From Sphingopyxis sp. L1A2A (GTDB taxonomy: Bacteria; Pseudomonadota; Alphaproteobacteria; Sphingomonadales; Sphingomonadaceae): a stretch of DNA of 34,672 nt. The position numbers were made by a program, and so were the translations under genes. The DNA is taken from contig NZ_SCOT01000032.1 in NCBI RefSeq assembly GCF_005502465.1, forward strand, positions 1 through 34,672. Direction: 5' to 3'. Under the pieces are notes generated by a model, which saw nothing but the letters and a program-made list of their open reading frames with translations, was not told the origin of the DNA and made no database searches. Positions 1 through 8,106 of the stretch are shown piece by piece; the first letter of the stretch is position 1; the number at the start of each line of letters is the position of its first letter.

Positions 1-103
1 TTGCAAGGGGGTGGGGGGCGGTTGGGTGGCGCGGTGGCGCCGAAGAGCGAAGGAAACGCGTTATCTGTCGCTTTGGACCGGGGCGCCGTGTCGCCGATGA
101 TCG

Positions 104-745
104 TCAGCCGATGAGGCCGGCATGGCGCGCCTTGTCCGCCAGTTCTGTGCGTGTCGCGGCGCCCATCGTGCGCAGCAGCAGCGATACATGGTTGCGGACG
201 GTGAAGTGCGACAGGGTGAGGTTGCGCGCGATCTGCTTGTTCGACTGTTTTTGCGCGAGCATCGTCAGCACCTCGACCTGGCGGTCGGTCAGCGTGGGGC
301 GCGCGGCGGCGGGCGATGGCATTGCCTGCACCGACGGCCGATCGGGCTTGAGCACGACAAACTCGCCCTTTTGCAGCGCGCGCAGCCCCTCTACCATGCG
401 GTCGGCGCGTACCGATTTGGCGATATAGGCATCGGCGCCATACCCCATCACCCGATCGATCGTGGCGTCGTCGTCGAGCATCGACACGACCGCGATCGAA
501 GACCGCGGGAAGCGGCGGCGCATCATCGGCAGCGTTTCGGCGGGGTCCATCCCTGGAAACAGCAGGTCGACGGTGAACAGCCAGGGCGCTTCGTGGCGGC
601 CGGCGATCCCGAGCATCTCGGCCACCGATCCCGCTTCGCGCAGCGCCATGTCGGGGAAGGCGCCGCCCATAAGCTGAACCAGTCCGCCGCGGAACACCGG
701 ATGATCGTCGGCGATGATGATGCTGGGCGTCATCGAATCCGCCAT
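104..745 (-). CDS. LuxR/NarL-family response regulator
   Basis: Two-domain transcriptional response regulator, cytoplasmic. The receiver domain (about residues 8-125 from this start) has the acidic pair in IIIADDHPVF, a likely phospho-acceptor Asp near residue 60 (TVDLLFPG) and the conserved Lys in AYIAKSV. A short linker leads to a LuxR-type helix-turn-helix (LTDRQVEVLTML, then SNKQIARNL and TVRNHVSLLL). The chosen ATG at 745 shares one base with the stop of the upstream gene (TGATG), suggesting translational coupling. An ATG at 733 (MTPSIIIADDHP) is an equally good alternative. No cognate histidine kinase is adjacent, and the nearest kinase gene is about 14 kb away. The target genes cannot be told from the sequence. 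The family assignment is secure. Confidence 0.9.
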   Translation of the reverse strand: MADSMTPSIIIADDHPVFRGGLVQLMGGAFPDMALREAGSVAEMLGIAGRHEAPWLFTVDLLFPGMDPAETLPMMRRRFPRSSIAVVSMLDDDATIDRVMGYGADAYIAKSVRADRMVEGLRALQKGEFVVLKPDRPSVQAMPSPAAARPTLTDRQVEVLTMLAQKQSNKQIARNLTLSHFTVRNHVSLLLRTMGAATRTELADKARHAGLIG

Positions 746-1467
746 CAATAGCGGGTGATGTCGGGCCACAGGACGCGCTGGCAGCGCGCCTTGGGGTCGG
801 GGGTTTTTGCCGCGAGCGCTTGCCGCAGCGCCGGCAGCGCAGCGACCGCTTGGCGCAGCGCCGCGATGTCGAGGGTGCCGCGCGCGAGTTGCTTGTTGCC
901 GCTGAGCCGGTCGGACGGGCGGATCAGCGTCCAGCCGAGCGTGTCATAACCCGCGGCATAATCGAGCAGGTCGCCGAGCGGCAGCTCGCCATGGCCGTTG
1001 TTCTGGTCGTGCGGGCTGTAGGGGAAGATCTGGGTCGCCAGCGCGGTGCCGCCGATGATGCCGTGCGGCCGGACCGGGAAGGGACGCTGCATCGCGATCA
1101 GCGCCACCTCGGGCAAGGCGGCGTCGGTACCGACGCGCAGCTTGACCTCGATCTCGCGGTCCGCGATCACGGGTTGGCGCGCGGGGTCCCAGATGTAGGA
1201 GAGTTCGAGTTCGAGCGGGCGCCGGACGCGCTGCGGGTCGTAGCCGGCCGCGGTCCAGCGCATGAACCAGCCGCCGCCGGTGGTCGCGCTGGTGTACCCG
1301 GCGAGATATTCTTCAAAATCGGCGATGCCGCAGCCGGCTTGGCGGACCCGTTCGATCTCGTCGAGCGGGGTGAACTCCGGCTCGGCGGCGCGGCCGGGCG
1401 AGACCGACGGAAGCAGCGCAGTCATCAGGAAGGCAAGCGACACCACGAACAGTTTATGCACGACCAT
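745..1467 (-). CDS. exported protein of unknown function
   Basis: I do not recognise this family. The protein starts with a classical signal peptide (MVVHKLFVVSLAFLMTALL, cleavage probably near GRAAEPE), so it should be exported to the periplasm or surface. The mature part of about 205 residues is soluble, with a Cys near the N-terminus and another near the C-terminus (RCQRVLW) that could form a disulphide. ATG at 1467 was chosen because it begins the signal peptide and is preceded by GGAAAC. An in-frame TTG at 1491 is less likely. The stop overlaps the start of the downstream response regulator gene, so the two are probably co-transcribed. The upstream S9 peptidase gene on the same strand ends about 95 bases before this start. 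Confidence 0.65.
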   Translation of the reverse strand: MVVHKLFVVSLAFLMTALLPSVSPGRAAEPEFTPLDEIERVRQAGCGIADFEEYLAGYTSATTGGGWFMRWTAAGYDPQRVRRPLELELSYIWDPARQPVIADREIEVKLRVGTDAALPEVALIAMQRPFPVRPHGIIGGTALATQIFPYSPHDQNNGHGELPLGDLLDYAAGYDTLGWTLIRPSDRLSGNKQLARGTLDIAALRQAVAALPALRQALAAKTPDPKARCQRVLWPDITRY

Positions 1468-1563
1468 GTTTCCGTTCTTGCCGGGCTGCAATCAGCCGGT
1501 GGCGATCATCCTATGGCGACCGGTAGAGCGCCGCCGTGATCGCGATCACAGCCGCACCGTGTA

Positions 1564-3717
1564 TCAGCGCGCGGCGGGCGATGCAGGGCGGGTCCAGCCT
1601 TTGCGGTATTTTTCAAACCAGGCGAGGATTGCCGCGGCCTTGGCGGCCGATTGCGAGGGCCGCGCGGCGATGCCGCCGTGGCTGGCGCCGGGCACCTTGA
1701 TCAGCGCGGTGGGGACGCCGCGCAGGCGCAGCGCGGTATAATATTGCTCGGACTCGCTGACCGGGGTGCGGTAATCCTCGGCCCCGACGACGACGAGCGT
1801 CGGGGTTTCGACGTTGCCGACCAGCGACAGCGGCGAGCGCGCCCAGAACAGTTCGGGCTTTTCCCACGGCATCGCGCCGAGCCAGTAGCGGCCGAAAAAG
1901 GCGGGGCCGTCGGCGGTCAGCGCCTGCGTCGTCCAGTTGATCACCGGCTTTTGCGTCACCGCAGCCTTGAAGCGCTTCGTCTTGCCGACGATCCAGCTGG
2001 TGAGGACGCCGCCGCCCGACCCGCCGGTGACGAACAGCGAATCGGGATCGGCGACCCCGAGTTCGATGGCGCGGTCAACGATGCTGATCAGGTCGAAATA
2101 GTCATTGCCCGGATACGCCTTGTCGATCTCGTTCGCGAAGGCGGCGCCATAGCTGGTCGAACCGCGCGGATTGGCCGAGAGGACGGCGTAGCCGGCGGCG
2201 GCGTACAGCTGGTTGTCGGTCGAGAAATGCGGGCCATAGGCGGCGAATGGGCCGCCATGGATTTCGAGGATCAGCGGTACCTTGGTGCCCTCGACATGGC
2301 CGGGGGGCAGGGTGAGCCAGCCTTCGATCGGCTTGCCGTCGTGGCTGGAGGCGGTGGTGATCTTGCGGACTTCGCCGAGTGATTTCACTTCGCGCAAGCT
2401 CCGGTTGAGGTCGGTGAGGACGCGCGTTTTGCCGCCGCTGGTCAGCTGGACTTCGGCCGGGCGGGTCGCGGTGCCGCCGGTGAAGGCAATCGCGTCGGTC
2501 GCCGCCACCGAAAAGCTGCCGCCGGTATAGGGCCGGTCGAGCCCGCCGCCCGACACGCCCTTGGCGACGTCGCGCACCGATCCGTCGAGGCCGACGCGCG
2601 CCACTTTGGTTTCGCCATGATCGTCATATTGGACATAGACGCCGCCGCTGTCGCTATCCCAGAGGACCGCGTCGGCGCTGTGATCCCAATTGGCGGTCAG
2701 GCTGCGGCTGCCCGAGCCGTCGCGGTTCATCACATAAATCTGGGCGTTTTCATAGGCGCGCAGCTTGTCGTCGAAACCGACATAGGCGATTTTCTGGCCA
2801 TCGGGCGAAACGACGGGATTGCCGTCGGGGCCATCGCGGTCGGTGAGCGCGGTCACCCGGCCGCTGGCGATGGCGAGCGCGTAGATTTCGCCGTCGACCG
2901 GATCATTTTGCCAGTCGGGTTTGCGGTTGGCGCCGAAATAGAGCGTCTGCCCGTCGCGCGACCAGCTGAGCGGTCCGCCATCGTGGTAGGGGCCGAAGGT
3001 CAGCTGGCGCGGCGCGCCGCCGGTCGCGGGGACGAGGAAGATTTTTTCGAAGCCGGGTTCGAGTTCGCCCTCGCCGTCGGCGCGGTAGGCGAGCAGGTCG
3101 TGGACTTCGAGCGGCTCAGCCCAGGTCGCGCCCTCGGGCTTGTTGGGGGGGGCGGTGCCGAATTTCGGGCCTTCGTCCTTAACGAGCATGGTGTAGGCGA
3201 TCGAGCGGCCGTCGGGCGACCAGGCGAGGCTCGACGGGCTGGTCGGCAGGCCGGTCAGCCGCACCGCCTCGCCGCCCGCCATCCAGCGCACCCACAGCTG
3301 CGCGCTGCCGCCCGCGGTCGAGGCATAGGCGAGGCGCTTGCCGTCGGGCGACCAGCGCGGTGAAAAGGCGGCGCCCTGCTGACTGGCCAGCGGGGTTTCA
3401 TCGCCGGTCGCGGTGTCGATCAGCCAGATGCTGCTCACTGCCTTGTCGGACATGATGTCGTTGGCGCGGCGGACATAAGCGATGCGGCGCCCGTCGGGGC
3501 TGATCTGTGGGTCGGCGGCGATGGCGAGGTCGAACAGGTCGGCGCCGGTCAGGCGGCGTTCGGGGGCGGTGCGCGCGCTGCCGACTGCGGCCCCCGAGGT
3601 AGCGGCAGTTGGGGCGGCGCCTGTGGTGTCGTCTGGCGCGGCGGGCGCCTCCTGCGCCAAGCTGGGCTGAACCGAAAGCACGAGCAGGCTTGCGCCCAAA
3701 ATTGCCAGTTTGTGCAT
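1564..3717 (-). CDS. exported S9-family serine peptidase (dipeptidyl/acylaminoacyl peptidase type)
   Basis: Secreted prolyl-oligopeptidase-family peptidase of 717 residues, expected to release dipeptides or acylated residues from peptides. A signal peptide (MHKLAILGASLLVLSVQPSLAQ) is followed by a WD40/TolB-like propeller with repeated SPDG motifs (ISPDGRRIAYV, WSPDGKRLAY, WSPDGRSIAY, VSPDGQKIAY). The C-terminal half is an alpha/beta hydrolase. The catalytic triad reads as Ser567 in GGSGGG, Asp648 in GAEDYRTP and His680 in GASHGG. The reading frame stays open upstream to 4227, but that extension is low-complexity and Arg/Pro-rich. ATG at 3717, which begins the signal peptide, is clearly the start. 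Length and motifs are normal for the family. The exact substrate cannot be read from sequence. Confidence 0.93.
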   Translation of the reverse strand: MHKLAILGASLLVLSVQPSLAQEAPAAPDDTTGAAPTAATSGAAVGSARTAPERRLTGADLFDLAIAADPQISPDGRRIAYVRRANDIMSDKAVSSIWLIDTATGDETPLASQQGAAFSPRWSPDGKRLAYASTAGGSAQLWVRWMAGGEAVRLTGLPTSPSSLAWSPDGRSIAYTMLVKDEGPKFGTAPPNKPEGATWAEPLEVHDLLAYRADGEGELEPGFEKIFLVPATGGAPRQLTFGPYHDGGPLSWSRDGQTLYFGANRKPDWQNDPVDGEIYALAIASGRVTALTDRDGPDGNPVVSPDGQKIAYVGFDDKLRAYENAQIYVMNRDGSGSRSLTANWDHSADAVLWDSDSGGVYVQYDDHGETKVARVGLDGSVRDVAKGVSGGGLDRPYTGGSFSVAATDAIAFTGGTATRPAEVQLTSGGKTRVLTDLNRSLREVKSLGEVRKITTASSHDGKPIEGWLTLPPGHVEGTKVPLILEIHGGPFAAYGPHFSTDNQLYAAAGYAVLSANPRGSTSYGAAFANEIDKAYPGNDYFDLISIVDRAIELGVADPDSLFVTGGSGGGVLTSWIVGKTKRFKAAVTQKPVINWTTQALTADGPAFFGRYWLGAMPWEKPELFWARSPLSLVGNVETPTLVVVGAEDYRTPVSESEQYYTALRLRGVPTALIKVPGASHGGIAARPSQSAAKAAAILAWFEKYRKGWTRPASPAAR

Positions 3718-3794
3718 GAAAAGTCGCCCCTTTATTGGTGAGAGGGGGCGGGTTTGTACCTTTCGTATCGGCCCGTCAACCGGGCGCGCGGGCG

Positions 3795-4214
3795 CTAGCG
3801 GCGAACCGAGTTTGGCCCATCGCGCGGGGCGCGGAAGGTCGAGGCGAGCACGGCGCCGATGGCGATCGTGGTGACGAGCATCATCGCGACGGCGATGTTG
3901 ATCCCGCCAACCGCGATCTCGCTGCCGTCGCTGTGGCGCATCGTGCCGCCGTAGAGCGGACTGAGGCTGTAGGCGGCGAGAAAACCAAGCGAGATGATGA
4001 AGGCGATGAGCGCGGGAAGCCGCAGCTGGCGGCTGCACCAGATCAGCCACAGGCAGAGCATCGCCAGCGAGCTGTTGGTGAGCAGCTGCCACACCTCGTG
4101 CAGCCGCGCGTGGCCCGGCCAGTCGGGATTGACGACATGGGTCACCCCCAATTCGAGAACCGGGGTCAGCACGCCGAAGGGGATCAGGGCGAGGGTGAGG
4201 ATGATACGGCGCAT
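3795..4214 (-). CDS. small integral membrane protein under TetR control
   Basis: A 139-residue protein with about four hydrophobic segments (IILTLALIPFGVLTPV, SSLAMLCLWLIW, LPALIAFIISLGFLAAY, GGINIAVAMMLVTTIAIGAVLA) and a polar loop containing NPDWPGHARLHEVWQ. I cannot assign a named function. The start at 4214 has a good ribosome-binding site (TTGGAG, 7-base spacing). The open frame to 4268 would run through the operators and is rejected. The gene is divergent from the TetR gene at 4569 and carries two copies of the same palindrome found before tetR, so it is very probably the repressor's target. By analogy with other TetR-controlled membrane genes it may relate to efflux or stress, but nothing in the sequence proves that. 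Confidence 0.7.
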   Translation of the reverse strand: MRRIILTLALIPFGVLTPVLELGVTHVVNPDWPGHARLHEVWQLLTNSSLAMLCLWLIWCSRQLRLPALIAFIISLGFLAAYSLSPLYGGTMRHSDGSEIAVGGINIAVAMMLVTTIAIGAVLASTFRAPRDGPNSVRR

Positions 4215-4226
4215 CGGGCGACTCCA

Positions 4227-4241
4227 ATTGACGCTGTCAAT
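4227..4241. promoter_or_regulatory. putative TetR operator, copy 1 (membrane-protein promoter)
   Basis: Perfect palindrome ATTGAC-GCT-GTCAAT placed 13 bases before the start codon of the membrane-protein gene. It is the exact reverse complement of the site in front of the tetR gene. A bound repressor would block transcription or early elongation of that gene. Confidence 0.7.
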
Positions 4242-4245
4242 ATAG

Positions 4246-4278
4246 GCAATGGTAATTGACATTGTCAATTACCATTGC
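4246..4278. promoter_or_regulatory. putative TetR operator, copy 2, inside a 33-bp perfect palindrome
   Basis: Two perfect 16-base arms (GCAATGGTAATTGACA and its complement) flank a single T. The core at 4255-4269 is ATTGAC-ATT-GTCAAT, the same half-sites and 3-base spacer as the other two copies. The longer arms suggest this is the strongest site, or that it overlaps the promoter of the minus-strand membrane-protein gene. Confidence 0.7.
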
Positions 4279-4545
4279 AACGTCTGATCGCGATCGTCGC
4301 GGCGGGATGTATCGATCCACCCGTGTGAGAGCATCGTCAAAAGGGGATGGCGATGCGCCGATGGCTTGCTCATTGAGCAGGATTATGGCGCCGACGCTCG
4401 GCCGTCGATGACCGCGGGAGCCAAAGATGTAACCCGCGGTAACAATCGGCACCTGCCTTCACGCGGCGCGTCAAATCGCCGCGGCAGCGATCGCGCCACA
4501 ACCTGTGGCGCGGCCAGATTGGCGATATCAAACTTGCGTCATCCG
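4279..4545. other. intergenic spacer between divergent membrane-protein and tetR genes
   Basis: I see no convincing gene in this spacer between the two operator regions. The only local structure noted is a short perfect palindrome, TGCTCA-T-TGAGCA, at 4367-4379, of unknown meaning. Short open frames here lack ribosome-binding sites. Confidence 0.5.
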
Positions 4546-4560
4546 ATTGACAGCGTCAAT
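4546..4560. promoter_or_regulatory. putative TetR operator, copy 3 (autoregulatory)
   Basis: Perfect palindrome ATTGAC-AGC-GTCAAT ending 8 bases before the tetR start codon and just upstream of its AAGGGC ribosome-binding site. It is identical, as a reverse complement, to the 4227-4241 copy. This arrangement is typical of autorepression. Confidence 0.7.
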
Positions 4561-4568
4561 ACAAGGGC

Positions 4569-5159
4569 ATGAAACGAGGCCAACATCATGGCGCGCTGCG
4601 CCAGCTGCTGATCGATACCGCGCTGGGCCTGCTCGACCGCGATGGGGTCGAGGCGGTGACGATCCGGGCGGTGGCACGGGCGTCGGGGGTGTCGCACGCG
4701 GCGCCGGCCAATCATTTTGCCGACCGCCGCGCATTGCTGACCGCGCTCGCCGTCCAATGCTTCATCGATTTGCGCACCGGCGCGTCGGCGGCGCGGGCGG
4801 CGGCATCGCCGTCGCCGCGCGCGCGCATCATCGCCTTTGCCGACGCCTATGTCGCTTATGCCTTGGCGCACCCCAATCGATACCGGATGATGTGGCGGAT
4901 GGACATGCTCGACCCCGGCGACCGCGCGCTGGCCGATCTGGTCGATGGACTATATGCCGGGGTCGAAGAGGATGTCCGGGCGTTGCGCGGCAAGGATGCC
5001 CATAATGCCGGCGATGCGACCACGCTGCTGATCGCGCTGAGCAGCGTCGTTCATGGCTATGTCGCGATGCGGATCGACGGCAATTTTGTTGCAGCGATCG
5101 ATGAGACGAGCGGCAAGCCGCGCCACGAAGCGATCATCGAGCAGATGATCGGCCAATAG
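4569..5159 (+). CDS. TetR/AcrR-family transcriptional repressor
   Basis: DNA-binding repressor of 196 residues. The N-terminal TetR helix-turn-helix (about residues 12-58) reads DGVEAVTIRAVARASGVSHA followed by ANHFADRRALL, a form common in TetR proteins with a WHG-type C-terminal domain. The remainder is helical and would hold the ligand pocket (AYVAYALAHPNRYRMMW, ALSSVVHGYV). The start has an AAGGGC ribosome-binding site. The gene is divergent from a small membrane-protein gene, and the same 15-bp palindrome stands in front of both. It therefore probably represses itself and the neighbour. The inducer is unknown. Confidence 0.92.
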   Translation: MKRGQHHGALRQLLIDTALGLLDRDGVEAVTIRAVARASGVSHAAPANHFADRRALLTALAVQCFIDLRTGASAARAAASPSPRARIIAFADAYVAYALAHPNRYRMMWRMDMLDPGDRALADLVDGLYAGVEEDVRALRGKDAHNAGDATTLLIALSSVVHGYVAMRIDGNFVAAIDETSGKPRHEAIIEQMIGQ

Positions 5160-5173
5160 CCGCGAACTAACGC

Positions 5174-5665
5174 TTACCCCGCGACGATTTCCGCGGGCGG
5201 ATAGGCGTCGGCGGCCGACGGGCAGCTGCCTTGTTTCATCACCCCCGGCTGGCCGGGGGTGAGCCACGTCGACGACTGGAAATCCTCGCCATAGCCGACC
5301 CCGTCATAGATACAGACTTCGGGCCGGGTACCATCGGGGGCAATCACCACGGCCCAATTATAGCGATCCTCGGCGCGCCATGCGGCGCCCCAGACGAGGA
5401 TGCGCCCGCCCGCAACGCGGACGATCGGCAGCCCCAGGCCGTTTTCGGAAAAGTCGATGGTGGCGCGCTGCTTCGCATCGGGAACCGCGGCGGCGATCGC
5501 GGCCTTGACCGCGGGGTGATCGAGGAAGCGGTGGCCGTTCACGACATCGAACGGATATTTGCCGACATAGGCATCGAGATTGGTCGTGGCGGCGGCGTCC
5601 CTGGCATCGGCCTGTGGGATCATCGCCGCCGTCATCATTGTCATCGCCAAAATTGCTGCCCGCAC
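5174..5665 (-). CDS. small exported protein of unknown function
   Basis: A 163-residue protein with an N-terminal signal peptide (VRAAILAMTMMTAAMIPQADA). The mature domain begins with DAYVGKYPFD and includes an NGLGLPIVRVAGGRILVWGAAW strand-rich section and two Cys (EVCIYDG and GSCPSA). I do not recognise the family. GTG at 5665 is chosen because AAGGAAC stands at optimal distance. GTG at 5668, TTG at 5671 and ATG at 5644 are alternatives. The open frame up to 5839 is Pro/Ala-rich and lacks a ribosome-binding site. The gene is convergent with tetR, whose stop is 14 bases away. Confidence 0.6.
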   Translation of the reverse strand: MRAAILAMTMMTAAMIPQADARDAAATTNLDAYVGKYPFDVVNGHRFLDHPAVKAAIAAAVPDAKQRATIDFSENGLGLPIVRVAGGRILVWGAAWRAEDRYNWAVVIAPDGTRPEVCIYDGVGYGEDFQSSTWLTPGQPGVMKQGSCPSAADAYPPAEIVAG

Positions 5666-5765
5666 CACCAAGTTCCTTTTCGTGCCTTTGAAATCGCGAT
5701 TAAAATATCCATGATCTGCGATGGTTGCAGTGTTCGTGATCACAGCTGCGATCGCGGGAGCCGGG

Positions 5766-6941
5766 TCAGCCGACGGCGAGGCGGACGGGTTTGGGGGTGA
5801 AGGTGCGGACACGGTTGCGGCCGGTGCGCTTGGCTTCATAGAGCGCCTGATCGGCCTCTTGCATCAGCGCCGACAGCCCGGCGCCGGGAACCTCGACGGC
5901 GATGCCAAGGCTGGCGGTGGGGACGAGCGCGGCGGGGATGCGGTCGGCGCAGGCGGCGGCGAAGCCGGTGCGGACAGCCTCGGCGAGCTGGCGCGCCGCC
6001 TCGATCCCCGCGCCGGGGACGAGCAGCGCAAATTCTTCGCCGCCGATGCGCCCCGCGACCATCTCGGCAGGGCCGATGGCGCGGACATGCGCGCCGAACG
6101 CCGCGATGATCATGTCGCCGACGGCATGGCCATAGGTGTCGTTGACGCGTTTGAAATGATCGAGGTCGGCGATCAGCAGCGCGACGGGACGGTCGTCGTC
6201 GATGCAGCGGCGCAGCGCCGACCCGGCGCGCGCCTCGAACCCGCGGCGGTTGAGCAGGCCCGACAGATTGTCGTCGTCGACCTGCTGCCGCAGCTCGGCG
6301 ATATGGTCGATCGCCACCGCGACCATCAGGCTGATCGCCGCAAGGATCGACACCATCGCTTGGCTGAATTGCACCGTGGTCCAGTACACCGACTGCTGAA
6401 AACCGTCATAGCTGTCAAAGCCGCCGCCGAGCGACAGCAGCACGATCGGTCGCAGGATCAGGTTGAGCGCCGACAGCGCCGCGACCCAGAACAGCACCCG
6501 GTCGATGACATAGCGTTTGTCGAGCGGCCATAGCGCACGGACGACCATCGCGGCGATGATCCCGGCGCCGATGCTGATCGACAGGATGCGGCCACCGATG
6601 CTGGGCTGGCCGAGCAGGAACCACAGAAAGACCGCCATCGACGCCGCGCCGGTGACCGCCATCGACCGCCACGGGATCGGCAGACCATAGCGACCGATGA
6701 TCGCGGCGGCGAACAGCGCGCCGGTGGCGAGGAAGCCGATATTGGCAGGGATGCGATGCAGCTCATAGGGCAGCGCGGGGCCGACATCCAGGATCAGAAA
6801 GGCGATCGCGGACGCGGTGTAGGCGCCCGCAGCATAAGCAACATAAAGGTCGCGGCGGTTCAGCCAGAGCAGGAAAAAGGCGACCGCGAACAGCAGGCCG
6901 ATGCCCGGGTTGAGCAACTGGATGAAAAACTGACCCGACAA
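5766..6941 (-). CDS. membrane-bound diguanylate cyclase (GGDEF domain)
   Basis: Inner-membrane enzyme making cyclic di-GMP from two GTP. The N-terminal half (about residues 1-215) has roughly six or more hydrophobic helices resembling a membrane sensor. The GGDEF domain follows, with NLSGLLNRRGF, LIADLDHFKRVNDTYGH and the active-site loop GGEEF at residues 300-304. The inhibitory I-site (RxxD before the loop) is not present, so product feedback may be weak. TTG at 6941 is chosen because GAGAGG lies 8 bases upstream. An in-frame TTG at 6965 lacks a good ribosome-binding site. The signal sensed is unknown. Confidence 0.9.
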   Translation of the reverse strand: MSGQFFIQLLNPGIGLLFAVAFFLLWLNRRDLYVAYAAGAYTASAIAFLILDVGPALPYELHRIPANIGFLATGALFAAAIIGRYGLPIPWRSMAVTGAASMAVFLWFLLGQPSIGGRILSISIGAGIIAAMVVRALWPLDKRYVIDRVLFWVAALSALNLILRPIVLLSLGGGFDSYDGFQQSVYWTTVQFSQAMVSILAAISLMVAVAIDHIAELRQQVDDDNLSGLLNRRGFEARAGSALRRCIDDDRPVALLIADLDHFKRVNDTYGHAVGDMIIAAFGAHVRAIGPAEMVAGRIGGEEFALLVPGAGIEAARQLAEAVRTGFAAACADRIPAALVPTASLGIAVEVPGAGLSALMQEADQALYEAKRTGRNRVRTFTPKPVRLAVG

Positions 6942-7040
6942 AATGCTTGCCTCTCTGCCCCGCAAAGTAGCAGCGCTATGGATAACGAAGTCTTACTTTT
7001 CTGTGCGTTAGGTCACAGTAGCCTATAAAGGCACGAGCCG

Positions 7041-8057
7041 TCAGGCGGTTCCGCGCACGACCAGATGCACCGGAATGCGGGTGCCGCTGCGGGTGCGTTC
7101 GTCATCCTCGAGCGCCATCGCGACGAGGGCTTCGCCCGCGGCGTCGAGATCGGGTTCGAGCGTGGTGAGCGCGGGGTCGGCCATCGTCCCGGCGCGGATG
7201 CCGTCGAAGCCGATCAGCGCGACGTCCTGCGGCACGCGCCGCCCGGCGTCCTTCAATCCCTGGAGCACGCCGAGCGCGAGCATGTCGCTGGCGGCGAAGA
7301 TCGCATCGGTGTCGGGATGGGCGGTCAGCAGCGCCTGCACTGCGGCGACGCCCTGCGCGTGGCGGTCGGCGGCGGCGGGCGGCTCGGCGATGATCGCGGT
7401 GAGGCCATGCGCGGCCAGCGTCGCGGTGAAGCCGTCGCGGCGTTCGTCGAACTGGCGCTGCGGCGATTGCTGCGGCCCGACAAAGGCGATGCGGCGGCGG
7501 CCGGTCTGGATGAAATGGTCGGCGGCGAGCTGGCCGCCCTCGTCATTTTCGCTGCGCATCCAGTGGAACGGGCTGCCCGGGCTGCCCCAACAGACGAAGT
7601 CGAGGCCCGACGCCTGCGCCTGCGCGAAATAATCCCAAGCGGCGTGGTTGCTGGTGGTGCCGATGACGATCATCGCGTCGGCGAGCCCCGAGGCGACGAA
7701 GTCGGCGCGGAAATTGGCGTCGCTTTCCTGGAACGAGACGAGCAGGTTGAAGCCGCGCGCTGACGTCGCGGCGGCGATGCTGCCGAGCAGGGCGAAGTAG
7801 AAGGGGTTGATCGCGCTGCGGTCCTCGCCGGGGCGGCAGATGGTGACGAGCGCGATCGTCTCGCTACTTTTGAGGCGCAGCGACGAGGCGTGGCGGTCGA
7901 CGACATAACCGAGTTCGCGCGCGGCGGCGGCCACACGGGCGCGGGTTTCGGCGTTGACCCCGGGGGAGTTGCGGAGCGCGCGCGAGACGGTCGATTGCGA
8001 CACCCCGGCGCGCTCGGCGACGTCGAACGATGTCGGGCGCAGCATCTTTGCGGTCAC
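7041..8057 (-). CDS. LacI/GalR-family transcriptional regulator
   Basis: Repressor-type regulator of 338 residues. The N-terminal LacI helix-turn-helix (SFDVAERAGVSQSTVSRALRN) and hinge (SPGVNAETRARV) occupy the first 60 residues. The periplasmic-binding-protein-like effector domain follows (TDAIFAASDMLALGVLQGL and VALIGFDGI are typical). GTG at 8057 is used because GGGAGA lies upstream at a good distance. An ATG at 8045 is the alternative. It lies 49 bases downstream of the DUF2891 gene on the same strand, at the 3' end of the oxoproline cluster, so it may regulate that cluster. This is inference from position only. Confidence 0.92.
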   Translation of the reverse strand: MTAKMLRPTSFDVAERAGVSQSTVSRALRNSPGVNAETRARVAAAARELGYVVDRHASSLRLKSSETIALVTICRPGEDRSAINPFYFALLGSIAAATSARGFNLLVSFQESDANFRADFVASGLADAMIVIGTTSNHAAWDYFAQAQASGLDFVCWGSPGSPFHWMRSENDEGGQLAADHFIQTGRRRIAFVGPQQSPQRQFDERRDGFTATLAAHGLTAIIAEPPAAADRHAQGVAAVQALLTAHPDTDAIFAASDMLALGVLQGLKDAGRRVPQDVALIGFDGIRAGTMADPALTTLEPDLDAAGEALVAMALEDDERTRSGTRIPVHLVVRGTA

Positions 8058-8106
8058 CTAGGTTTCTCCCCTCTGTCGCCGTCTGTCGCCGCGAGGGGTG
8101 GGCTTG

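Noticed and set aside
1..103. Looked for a gene end or fold-back at the left edge
   Set aside because: Nothing supported. It is G-rich sequence after the response regulator stop, without a terminal palindrome like that at the right edge.
3718..4227. N-terminal extension of the S9 peptidase frame
   Set aside because: It overlaps the membrane-protein gene, is low-complexity, and would place the clear signal peptide in the middle of the protein.
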